In this document: piece by piece, positions 31,801-44,082 of the stretch | Layout of the letters: each line of letters starts with the position of its first letter | Numbering within the stretch: the first letter of the stretch is position 1 | DNA from: Rhabdornis inornatus | Taxonomy: Eukaryota > Chordata > Aves > Passeriformes > Rhabdornithidae | Length of the DNA: 64,000 nt | Direction of reading: 5' to 3' | Assembly: GCA_013397075.1 (NCBI GenBank) | Contig: VWZS01009922.1 | Location: 2,323,496-2,387,495 of the forward strand | Made by a program: the position numbers and the translations under genes | Notes under the pieces: generated by a model | Seen by the model: the letters and a program-made list of their open reading frames with translations, nothing else | What the model was told of the DNA's origin: nothing | Database searches by the model: none

Positions 31801-34504
31801 GGTGAACAGGTCACCTTCAATGCATTCCTTTAACATGAAAGGAGATTTGCAGTTTTTTCTTCAATTTAATGCTCAGTAAGTTATTAATGTTACTAGATGC
31901 AGCCACGGAATGAATTTCACTAATTAAGCAAAATGTTGCCTTTCATTTGAGACTTCCTTGTGATGGGTACAGAAACCCCATTTTATTAGTGCAAAAAAGT
32001 GAGAAAGCAATGAAGGGTTAAAATTTCTTAGGGTCAGAAGGCCACTGGCATCAGAATGAAGAATAAGACAGAAATTTGACTCAGTTCCCCTCTCAAAATA
32101 CCCAGGGCTAACTAACTCTCCAAGGCTAATCTCTGTGAATTAAGTGGGGCTTTGTTAAGAGTGGCTTTGCAGGATGCTTCCCTGCAGCAACGCCTCCACC
32201 ACAAGCATCTGCAGTGATTTTTCCCCATATGAAAGCTCCTTTTATGGAAAAAACAGGCAGATTTTCTTATTTGCTACTCTCTATTTGGCTACAGTGAAAC
32301 TACAGGACACACAGGTGCTTCCCAACTTCCCAATCTTTGTGTTGGCTCTGTCCCAACTACATGTTTAATTGGACTTTGTTTTCCATGAAAAGATTAAAAA
32401 AAACCCCTTAAATCCTTATATATGGGGAACAGCCACCCCAGGGTTTGGGTGTACACAACTGACCACAGAAGAAAAGCCCTAAGCAGCTTTACTCTAAACA
32501 GTGCTATTAGTAGCTCACTAATAAAAAAACCCTGCTTTTGTCTTTGTTTTCTATATGCTTTATGTTTTTGTTCTTGGCAATAATTTCCTAATATCTTCTC
32601 AGGCTTTAGTTATCTGTTCACATTAAATTTTAATGCAGTATTTAGCACTTAACTATGTATATGTCTCAATGCCAAGGTTCCTTGGGTGTTGGGGTTTTTT
32701 TTGCCTCAGGCTTTCTCTTTTCTTTTGCTTGTTTTCAAATTATTAAACCAGTCAATACAACACAATGTTAAGACATGTTCTTCTTCATAATGTCATGAAA
32801 GATGGCAGTGATTTTGCAAGGCAAAACAAAGCCAGCTTAAAACTGACAGTTTTGGAATGGAAGTGCATGGCTTGGATCAGCACAAGCTATTTCCAACCCT
32901 CTTTCCCAAGGGAGAATTGCATGCCCAGAAAGTTGGCTTTTGCTTGCAACTGTTTTCAGAAGTTTCACGTGACAATTAGTTACGAGAATTCTGAAATAAT
33001 TCAGACCTGCTAAAACAAAGCAGACATCATGGTCTAAACTGAAATAGTATTGATCATGAAAAAAATCAACAAAATTAAGGATCGTGTCCTAATTTCACAC
33101 ATGAGTTGTGTTATATAAATTACGTTTGTACTGGGGCTTTTCTTACAAAATTTATAAAGAAAAACATTAAAAACTACAGGGTTAATAGTTTAATTAACTT
33201 AGGAATACTGACAGATTTAACTCCTTACAGTGTGTGTATGTTTAATACAAGCCCTATTCCTATCCTGCTCATCTCAAACATTTAAGAGTCATTGAGCTTT
33301 GTGAGGATCTCCTTTAATCTAAAGGAGTTCAAATCTCTCCAGAGAAGGAAAGAGAAGCCAGGCTGCCACAGCCTGAATTTACATCTTATACTTTGTTGCT
33401 TTAAGTGACGCTGCAAATCCATTCTCCTCACAGCTTTGAAATAATCTACTCTTCCTCAGAAGTCTCTGGAAACACCTGGCAAATCTTGTTAGAAATCAGA
33501 CATTATTTCAGAATAACCAATACCATACTTTTCAGCCCCTCCACTCCTGAAATTTTCTTCATTAAATGAAGACCAATTAACCAATGGTCTACGATTTAGA
33601 GCATCTCAGCAAAGGTCCAAGGGACCCACCTCACTGTACAAGAGCAGTACAAGAGCATCATGAAAATACCCTTCCTAGCAATGCAGAAGGAATTCTGTGA
33701 AAACACTTTTGAACCATAAGGATGATAGACCTTCTGTGTCAACACAGTGACCAAAACTATTGGTTATGTCCAAAAAATATTACACAGACCAGTGATAATG
33801 CTTGACAAATAGGGAACTTCTGACACAGTTACTGGTTTGTGGCTCTGCAACCAATCACCAGTTGCATACTGAAGGGAAAAAACAAACCCTAGTCATTAGG
33901 ACTGCTCATGTTTGCCAAGCCTGAGACTAACTTTTAAAAATCACTTTGAAAGGAATTTTGAAAGACAGTCTAGAAGTAGAGCTATGTTTTTATACAACTG
34001 TTTTGTTTAAACTGCTCAGGATGGCCCTGGGCAGGCTGCTACTACACAGTTTGCAGCTCTTGCATCACTTCCTTCAGCAGTTTTTCTGCTCAACTCACAC
34101 AACTGCACATGCAGGTATACAAAGCACTATAAAATACAATAACCCTTGCTTTTTTTTGCTGAACGTTATCCAAGAAAATACAATTTTAGGCTCATTTGCC
34201 ACACGTTTTCTTCCCAAAAACAATTGCTATGAGCATCTTCCAGAGGGATCTGTGTTCTGCACTGGCAGTGCTGCTGCAGAAACAATCTGTATCTGAAGTA
34301 AATAGCAAGTTTACTACCTAGCTCACAGGGCAGCCAGGCTTCAGTATGACTAATTCCTGGACAAATCTCAAGATTTTTAGGCAAGAGCCAAAGGTCCCAA
34401 GGACAACTGAATCAATACCAGTTTCCCGTTACTATCCGCACAGGAAATTGTGTACAATAAACCAAAACCCACCTGATGTGAACCACTTGACAATATATCA
34501 ACAA

Positions 34505-34531
34505 AAAAAATCTTCGGGTTGAAGATTTTTT
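34505..34531. other. Perfect 11-bp inverted repeat
   Basis: AAAAAATCTTC at 34505-34515 and GAAGATTTTTT at 34521-34531 are exact reverse complements with a GGGTT loop. It lies deep in the RB1 intron and no function can be assigned. Confidence 0.8.
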
Positions 34532-36182
34532 GCAACAGCTTTAAGCTGTGAAAAAAACTACAGGGTGTAAAGATTTTCAGCACAGGAAGTAGAGAAGAGA
34601 TACTTTAAGCGACCATTATGTTAACTAACATCACACAGTACTAGAAATAACAGTTATGTAATTATTTCTATGCAGGAAAAATTCTTACACTGGGGAGCAA
34701 AACAGCACTCAAGCACACTTCCTTCAGAGGAACTTTCGGGTCACAAAATGCCTGTCTTGGTAAAGACTATTTATTTATGTCATTACTATTGTAGCAATCA
34801 AGTTGCCATAGCATCGCATCACATTTTCTATCAGTTTCATCTGCACAGACCCAGTCCCCAGAACAACAATTAAGAGTGGTTCTGGGAAATATTTTCACAA
34901 GTACGAGTGGAAATAGGACAATAAAGTGCCTCTGAGACTTTCAGTTAAAGCCTGTGATTCAGTTTCAAGTTTTGTGTTCTTTCCAATTTCTCATTAGCTG
35001 GACAAATTTAGGTACAATGTACCATAAACAATTCTCTTATCAACCTAAAAGTGGTAAGTGTGCCAGGAAACTTTGCAGACAGCAGTTTTTGAAAGAGCAG
35101 GAGAATATCTTTTAGCAATGTAACCAAGGAGTCAACCAATTATGGATTGAGCAAAAAAAGACGTAAGATAGTCTGCAGAGGATGTGACCAAGCTGCATGC
35201 ACAGAAAGAGCAATTCCCAGAAAAGATAATACTAGGTAGGGGCTGTTACACATCTTCAAAACATTAAAAGCAGACTGCTTGTGATATTTAAAAGAAAAAA
35301 CAGACTATATGAAGTACAATGCAAGATATTTATAATCTAGAAGAGAAAAATTGCATGAATTGGAGTTCCAAAAACAATATGACATGTCTGGTAACAAAGC
35401 ATGACCACATGAGCATGAAAACCATTTTATGTGATGAATTTATCAACCAATTCTGGAAGACATTTCAATATGAAGATAATTAGACATGACAAAGTAGAAA
35501 AACCTGAAGCTGCAACAAAACTATCTGTGTCACACCATTTTGGGTAGAAACCCACCCTCTGAGAAGAGTTTTGATCTCAATTTAAGCCAATACTTGTATG
35601 GCTATCATTATCTCAACCTCAGTTGGTCTATACCTTGGTATGAGCTCGAGGCAGACAAGATCTGGCAGCCACCCTGCTGTGCTTGGCTTTTGAAGCAGAA
35701 GCCTATACAGAGCTTCTGAGTGCTCAGTTGGCAGAATTTAAGGAGAGATTTCCAATTAAGCATTTCTGCCTTACAAGCAGTTATTTAACAATCAGTCAAA
35801 ATGCAGCATAATAGAGGTAAGGAAGACTGCGCTGTAAATCAAATTAACAAGAGAATGTTAAAAAAGGTCTTGGACTATTATTTAATTTTAAAAAAACCCA
35901 GAAAAAAAAAATCCAACAAAACATTCTTCCCAAACTGAAAATAAATAATTGAATTTTGACATGTGTGATACAAAATAGTATAAAAATCACTAGAAACACC
36001 CTGAACTTTTCTTATCACACCTGAAACAAAAACTTGGAAAGCACTGGTATCTACATTTCCTTTTATGTTACACCTGCTTCATACTCACGTTTTAGTAATT
36101 GTATACATCTATTATTTTATCTATTACTAAGTGTTTTTGCACTCTGCTTTCTCTCAAAGTGTTGCAGCTAATTCTGAGGCAG

Positions 36183-36455
36183 ATCACAGAATGCTTTGAG
36201 TTGGAAGGGACCTTAAAGGTTGTCTAGTCCAACCCCCTGCCATGGGCAGGGACACCTTCCACTAGACTGGGTTGCTCAGAGCCCCATCCAGCCTGGCCTT
36301 GAACCCCTTCAGGGATGGGATATTCACAGCTTCTCTGAGCAACCTGTGCCAGTGCCTCCCACCCTCACAGTAAAGAATTTCCGACTAATATCTAATCTAA
36401 ACCCAACCTTGTTCAGTTTAAAGCCACTCCCCTTGTCCTCGTTAGAAGGGGTAAA
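36183..36455 (-). mobile_element. CR1 LINE 3'-end fragment, longest copy in window
   Basis: It starts with ATCACAGAATG and continues through GTTGGAAGGGACCTTAAAGG, TGCCATGGGCAGGGACACC, GCTCAGAGCCCC, CTTGAACCCCTTCAGGG and on to AAAGCCACTCCCCTTGTCCT. This is about 270 bp of the CR1 3' region in reverse orientation. It is relatively well preserved and in the same orientation as RB1 transcription. Confidence 0.93.
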
Positions 36456-37230
36456 AGATACTACAGAGCTTTCTACTTAACAAAACAAAACAAAAAAGCT
36501 GATCTTCTTACCACCCCAGCTTTTTTCTGGTTATTCCTTCACTTTCCACTACACATCTCAAGGGTAATTTCACTGATCTACAGCACTAGTTGACTTCCAT
36601 AACTACAAACTGTAAATTCGTATAACCATAGGAGAAACAATGCAAGAATTATGTCAGCAGAATCACTAGGCCAGCATTAGCTTTGCATATATCTGAAGCA
36701 GAGAAACAACTGTAACTATTATTATCAAATGTAAGAGTATCCCTTTGAAAATGATGGGGGTCAGAAGTACCTTACACTACAATGTGGAATATCCAGTAAG
36801 TTATTCTAGGATCCTAAAAAACAAGACTAAAGAAACCTTAAAACAATACAATATACCTGCTTTAATTTTTTTGTAAGACCAAAAAAATGTAGCTGAACTA
36901 GCAGAGAAGGGCAAAACCAATAAAATGTATAAAAAAAAACTAAACAACTTATCTAAGATCTAAGTGAGTGTATAGATGTGGTAAATGCAGACCACACTTG
37001 GACCACGTCAACATCTGCAAGAAGTTTGAGCTCACATTTCTGCAAACTAGGCCAGTACTATTTTTCAGAAAATAATGTAAGACATGATATTCAGTGCCTT
37101 TTCTCATGGCCACATGAGAATCTTTTATGAAGACTGATCAGTGACGGCCAGCTCAGGCTCTGGAAAAACACACTGGAAGGTTATAATTTCCCCTTTGGAT
37201 ATTCAGAGCAAAATCATGTGGGATATTAGA

Positions 37231-37345
37231 GAACCACAGAACCACAGAATGGTTAAGGTTGGAAGGGAACATAGTGGAGCATCTGGTCCAACCTCCCTGC
37301 TCCAGCAGGTGTTGAAAACCCAGTGCATTTCTATTCGGATGCATC
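37231..37345 (-). mobile_element. CR1 LINE 3'-end fragment
   Basis: It begins GAACCACAGAACCACAGAATGG, two reverse terminal octamer-like units, then GGTTGGAAGGGA, GAGCATCTGGTCCAACC and TCCAGCAGG. The internal part differs from the copy at 36183, suggesting another CR1 subfamily. The 5' side is truncated and the far boundary is approximate. Confidence 0.88.
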
Positions 37346-40300
37346 CACAGTGATCCAGGAAAACAACATCCATCTTCCTCAAGGTTTAAAATCTACATCT
37401 ACAAAAAGATAAAGATTGTGTTTAGTTGGGTTTTTTCCAAAACACCACAAACCAGATCCACCACCCCCTCCCCTTCACATTTGAGTAGCACCAATGCAGA
37501 AACCTCCCTCCCCACAGGAAAACTTTGTGGTACACATCTATGCAGTGAAGGACCCATACTCAGCATCCCACCTGAGCCCCTTTGCCCATCATTGTGGAAC
37601 CTGAATCCAGAACTTGGGTGGAGGTTTTGTGCAAGACCCATGAGGGCAACCAGTTGCCTCAGAGAGGCTCTACAAAAGCCATGCTGAGAAGCACACACCC
37701 ATATGGAGACTAAAAAGCCAAATCTTGCCCAGTCAAGGCACAGGCATGTGGTCTTGGACCTTCATAAAGATAATGAGGAAGTCAAGTCTCATTTTAAAAT
37801 TATAACACTTCACAAGAAAGGATTTAAAAAGACTGTCAAGACTCTTGATCCCTCCCCCTTTTTTTTTTGGTGCTCAAATTCTCCTGAGTAGGAAGGGGAT
37901 TTAAAATCAAGAAAATGTCATGGCCTCTGCTCCCTCCTTCCTCTGTGCCACACTTACTCCTTTAAATTATATGATCTTAGCATATAATTAAAAACTGCAC
38001 CACGTAAATAGAAAAACTTAACGAATTAACTCTCCCTGAAGCAATAAATTAATGAAGCAATATTACATTATGCAATACAAGAAGAGTACGTATCAATAAA
38101 GGAGTAAAACTGACTTGGTGGTAAGGTGCATTCAATTACTAAATGATCAAAACATGTTTCCCTGACCTCATAGAATCACAAATATCCTGCTAGAAAATAC
38201 AAATGAAAAATGTGAAATCCTTCAATAACAATGTGCTTTTTCTAACAAAGCTCCACATTTTTGTTGTGAGAAACTCTTTGTCATTTGTAAATAAAGCAAA
38301 ACCCAAGTTCAATGTTTCTGAGGCAGCCACTATGCTCTGCATCCTAATGTGAGAAAATTCAAGTCTTTTGATTCTAGGTTTTTTCCCTTAAATTTAAGGA
38401 AAGCTTAATCAGCTTCTTAAAAGTTTTCTTTTATTTCAGTTGGCCTTTTTGGAAGAAATTTCAATGAAACATACTCCTGCAGAAACCCTACATTTTGCAA
38501 ATGTTTTCCAACAAAAGCATTTCAAACTCTCTTTGCTAGTACTACCAATATGGTTGTAGCATCTCTTTTAGCATTTCAAAACAGGAGCACACCAAGCAGT
38601 GTTTTAAAAAGGCATTATATGCTCATTTTAAATCTTGATCACTCCATGAACTGTCATTGTACATTACTTAATTGAAATATTTCACCTCTGTTTTACTGAA
38701 ATTACAAACTACCACATTGAACTTGTTAGTGTTTACTTCCTGTGGGGTAAGCAAATGCAGAAAGGTTCAGATGACAGGGAAGATTTCCTCTCTTGACAAG
38801 GGATTTTAAAGTGCAGAGCTAATAGAAAACTCCTCAAAATGTTTCTCTTTAGCTTTCAAGCTCCAGAGTGTGTAAAGGTCTCACATTACATAGGCAATAA
38901 TGCAATTCCAAGTTCTGTTGAATTTTACATCTTCCCATATTTGCTCTAGAAAAAACAAACATGAACTGAGCTCAGCCATTTCTCCTAAACTTGCCTCTCA
39001 CATACTTTCACATGAAATTAAGAAGCCATAACTCTCATAGATTTAGGCTGCATTTTAATCAGGATAACCTGCCTGCCTCAGATAGGATAAAGAATAAAAG
39101 GAAAACTTAAAAACAAAAGCTGACCTTGAAATTTCACCACATTGCTTCTGGTAAAGAAAGACCATTTTCACACTAACTTAGGTATATACCCTTAAGTTAT
39201 TCTGTGTATCTAGATACACATTCCTGATATTTCAGAGAAAGATGGACACAGAACACATGGAAACAGTTGTCAAATTTAAAGGAGTTACTTTGATTTGAAT
39301 GCACCTTTACTCTGCTACCTTCACTTTCACTGTAATGAAAATGCTTTTGGTTAGTGTGGGATCTGTTATGGGCAGCTCCACTGCCTTCACCACAAACATA
39401 CTGGTATCAAACTCATGGAGAAACCAAAACCCAAAGAGTGCCCACGAGCACAGCAGAACTGCAGCCAGAAGCCTTACGTATAAATGACTTAGGAAAAGCT
39501 CATAGAAAGCACCTCAACTAAGATACTTCAATCCAGTAGGAATTCTGCTATGTAAACTTTGGAATTTTTTTTCTCAAGTATCTAACAGGGTCTTCATTTG
39601 CCATTCAGTGGGCGTTTTCTGTAGCTACTCTGAAGCACAGAAACCAATGACTGATCTACAGCAAAACCAAAACAGGTTTTATCATTTACTTCCAAGGAAG
39701 TAAGAAGCTGCAAATTAATGCATTTCTGAGGCTGGACCCACAAATGACAACCTCAACCTGAATCCATCTCCCTACTCCTTGACTCTCTGTTTTGTCTATT
39801 TTAACTGCAGATGATATGAGGTACCTGTAGCATATTATTTGTCTGTGATTTTCTAACTCTATAGACTGGTTGGCCTGAGACAACAAAAATGAAAACCAGT
39901 ATCAAGAGTGAAGACAGTTGGTCCAAAGCATCCAACACCCTGAAGTCAGTAAGAAAACCTACAACATCCCCAATGCACTCTGGATTGAGTATTTGCCTAG
40001 AAAGCTGTCATTCTCTATCACCCCTATCAATCTTATACAAGAAGGCATGACTATGCATACTATGTCTGCAACACTGCTCATTTTCTCCTCATTTTCTTTT
40101 TTCCTCCTTTGTGGAAAAATCAATTAGGCATACATGGCTCTCTTTTATTACATTATAAATATCATTATTCCAAACAGTTTACATGAAAATAAATTATAGG
40201 GTAGTAGACCAGGAGCACAGCTCTCACTCTTGTGCTTAGCCGAGGCTTTTAAACCTCACACTGTCAAACACTAGGCTAATGTTTGGCCAAGAGTCAAAAC

Positions 40301-40876
40301 AATACAGATTTGAAAGCCTCAAAGCTGAACATTGCCACAACACTTACAGCACAGTTTCACCACTGGCTTCAATCAGTTTAAGCATGCTGGTGCTTCTCCA
40401 AGTTACACATCTGCACTTTTTGCCTTACTCCTTGCTTCAGCATTAGCACAGCTAAGACTGCAAATTATGTATTTGTTAGGATTAGTTTTAAACCAAATAG
40501 TTGTCCTCATTTGCTGACTGCCTATGTACACACAGCACAAGGGAAGAAGCAGAGAGGCTTAAATGGACAGCAGTAGGACTACTTCGAGCAACAGACCATG
40601 TCTAAAACTGTTTAAATCAACCATAAAAAACTATATCAGAACCCAAGGAATTCAAGAAGTACAGAGAAAGTTAAGAGAATATTTGTGAGAAATTGGACCT
40701 TTGTGATCCTTCCACAACAACAGCTACCTCTTACCTACTAAACCACCACAGACAACAGCTGAGGAAGTTTGGCAAAACCCAGAGACTCGAGCAAGGGATG
40801 TGCAGGACACTGTAGGATGCACAACACTACTTGGAGCTTCCTCCACCACCTCCATTGGAGCAACAAAATACTATTG

Positions 40877-40928
40877 CATGGATATCTCATGGATACCAGG
40901 ATATCCATGGTACCTGGCATCATGGATA
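40877..40928. repeat. Cluster of four CATGGATA octamers
   Basis: CATGGATA occurs at 40877, 40888 and 40921, and inverted (TATCCATG) at 40902. The overlapping palindromes GGATATCC, CCATGG and GGTACC lie at 40899-40914. It is a small local repeat of unknown origin. Confidence 0.7.
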
Positions 40929-40992
40929 CAAGGAATGGCAGCACAAAGCTTCTGTTCTCAGTGCAGCACCTTTTTCTGAGGCTAAATATATT

Positions 40993-41145
40993 ATCACAGA
41001 ATCACAGAATGGTTTGGGTTGAAAATTACCTTAAAGATCATCTAGTTCCAAAACTCTCACCAGAGGCAGGGACACTTTTGCCTAGACCAGGTGGCTCAAA
41101 GTCCCATCCTCCCATAGGCTTGAATACTTCCACAGATGGAGCACC
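40993..41145 (-). mobile_element. CR1 LINE 3'-end fragment
   Basis: ATCACAGAATCACAGAATGG, GGTTTGGGTTG, CCTTAAAGATCATCTAGTTCC, GGCAGGGACAC and ACCAGGTGGCTCAAAG in order, ending near CTTCCACAGATGGAGC. It is diverged from consensus and in reverse orientation. Confidence 0.9.
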
Positions 41146-44060
41146 TTTCTTTCAGAGGACTCATTTCCTTACAGCAAAGGATAAGAATCCCTCATAACAA
41201 GAGCACTTGCTTAGGGCATGAGATGTAGGTTCCAGCCTCCCTCCTCCTGCCAGGGTCAAACTAATGTCTCCCAGAAAAACGCCTCCCAGAAGGCTATTAA
41301 CAGAGATTCAATAAAAATGGATCATTTATGTTTTACATTTCAGACCATCACTCCATTCTCCAAGACTGCAGCAGAAAAATTTTAATTATCACATGAGAAG
41401 CATAACCTTTGTCCATCCTCCAAAGTTTTGACATTTCCTCTCTTATGTTCTAGGTATTAGTTGATTGCCACATTGAAAAAACAATTGATAAATGTGGTCA
41501 ACAGTGTAGTAAAATGGCTCATAAAGTACCAAATTGGTTCCATAAAACTTCAGGACATGGTCTGGAAGGAAAGAGCAGTTGTAAGGGAAAGTCAGCTGAA
41601 GTATTTGTAATTGTTGTTTACCAGTACTAATGACATGCTAAATAATCATTTAAATAATCTTATCACACAGAATTTAAAGAGGTTATTTGCTGACTTACAC
41701 ATTTAGAAAGTAATAGTTCTTCACATTAATCAAGCCGAAGTTCTGCTTTTTGGCAGCAGTTTTCCCCGACAAGCATTTTCATGTCATTATTTATCTAAAC
41801 TAATTAGCTTACCAGCTTGAATAATTATTATGAAACTTTTCTTCCCCCCTTAACTTCTCACATTCCGGTTTTGTGAAGGAAACCAAATTAATATCATGGG
41901 GTTTTGGTTTTTTTTAAACAATATGAACTCACATAAATCTTACTAAATAACTGGCAAATTCTTTCAGTAAGTTCATAATGTTATACATTATAAAAAGCAG
42001 TATAGGAATGTGACTGTGGGTTTTGTGCTGCCTCTGACAAGTAGAGGTTAAAATCCTCCATATATAAAGCCAGAGGCCTCCATTTGGCCGCAACTGAAAG
42101 AAGCTGTAAACACTGGATGCAGTATTTGCATGTAATTTGGCATGAAAATAAAACATATCCTCAAGAACTAGTGCAGTAACACCAGTAATCCTGACACAGA
42201 ACCACACTACCTTAATCCTGCCCAGAGAACATATGCTGGGCAAAAACTTACACTAAAGATATGAAAAATAGTAAGCAATTGCTTTAGAACTACACAAATT
42301 ACAGATGTTCTTCTACAAGTTCTGTTACCCCAACCATTTCACCCTGTATGCTTGGAAGAGTTTCGATATAATTCATGAGGCTTCTTCTTTCCTATAATTT
42401 CTAATATTTGCTTACTATAGCAAGTGATTTTTAAATTTATTTTAGGTTTTCTTAAAACAGTCATGTTCTGCACTTGAAAAGTATTTTGAGTAAAAAAATT
42501 TAGCCATGGAAGATCTGGCAAATTTCTGCCAACTCAAACTTTGAATTTTTAATCCTGGGGCTTAGAAAGTATGAGTAGAGCCAGAACTCGCCACACATGT
42601 TTGGGAAAGGCATTTAACTTATTTCCTGCATCTACAGCAGGCAGAAATTTCAAGTATTGATGTTATTTCAATCACATTTGCAGAGTAACTGAATAAACAC
42701 TTTTTTAAGTTAGAAAAAAATGCAAATAAGAGTTTAGGAACTCAGGTATTTTGTTCTAGTTAAGGCATTTCTCTTCCTACCGGATATCTTAGAGATTCCT
42801 TTCATTCTATTCCTATCCACTGAAAATCACGTTGTTAAGATTGTTTATAGTCTTTTTTCCATTTTCCTTTCCTCTGAAGAATGTCAACATCCACTTTTCA
42901 AGCTTTTAATCTCTATGATCCTTTCCTTTGCTGTTTAGTCCATCCCTTTTAAACCAATCAATCCACAGATTAAAGCTCAGAAAGATTTCATGTTATCTAA
43001 CCTCTACTAGCCTACCATGAAAATCAACTAGACTTACACCATCAACCCAAGAGTAGAGGGGGGAAAAAAAGTACTCTAGCAGCCTAAAAACTCATACAGA
43101 AGGAGAAAATTGTTTCCTCTATCTACAAGCAGGAGAGGAGCAGTTGTGTCTCTCATAAAGGAAACTGAAACAATCAGTTTCAAAGACGAAGGAGAAGCAC
43201 TCAAAATGCAGAAGAAGGAAGAAGTCTAGAACCTTATTCTGAGCGTCTTTTTCCCTTTTTAAGCAATTACACAACCAACTTTTACTTGTAATTTGTATGT
43301 GTGATTTCATATGCATTAAGCCGACAAGTTTCCTGACATGGAGGAGCCTTTAACAGCCTCCGTAGCAATCGCAAGGGATTAGGCTGGCTAGATAAAAATA
43401 CTCTGTTCATCCTAAGTTTTAAAATGCTCATTTGAAGACCTGCCTGCCACGCCACTACAGGAATAAAAAGGAATTTTCAGTGCCATAACAGTTTCACTCT
43501 ATCTCCCCAGGTAGAGACCATCACTCCATCTTAAGAAGGCAGTGAGCCACTTCTCAGAAGCAGTCTTAGAGTGCCTTCAGGGTGGCTGAGCAGGCAGCCC
43601 CAAAAGACAGCTGAGAAGGTCAAAATGCCCAGCCCTGCTTCTTCTATACCTATTTTTCCAGAGACTTCTGGAGATGAAACAAATTAAGTCTTTTAATTGA
43701 TCCTTTTGCCTGACTGGAATCTCATCTAAAAATACAAAACTTTAATCTGTCTATATTTTGTCACATTCAGTAGCCGCTGTAATTATCTCAAGATGATATT
43801 TAATAGAGGGTTCTCCATCCAAGGGCTTCAAACTATATTTAGCTAAGATCAAGACAGCCTCACATCCCAGTGTGGAAGTGAACAAGCTCTTATGTGGACA
43901 GAAGCCTGAGGACCAAGTCATAGAAAATTTTGCCAGGATTGTAACAGAAAATCTGTGGCACAGCCAGAAAGATTTCCTGGCTCTCAGCCCTACTTCTCAA
44001 ACCATAATAAGTTCTTTCCAGTACATACACATGTTCAAAGATAAACTCTAGTACAGACAC

Positions 44061-44082
44061 AAAAAAAAAAAAAAAAAAAAAA
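44061..44082 (+). repeat. Poly(A) run, 22 A
   Basis: An uninterrupted run of 22 A following GTACAGACAC. No target-site duplication or recognisable retroposed gene was found upstream, so it is annotated only as a homopolymer. Confidence 0.85.

Noticed and set aside
34505..34531. Hairpin plus T-run resembling an intrinsic transcription terminator
   Set aside because: The sequence is a vertebrate nuclear intron, where bacterial-type terminators are not meaningful.
43850..44082. Processed pseudogene ending in the 22-A run
   Set aside because: No coding similarity, polyadenylation signal immediately upstream or target-site duplication could be found.
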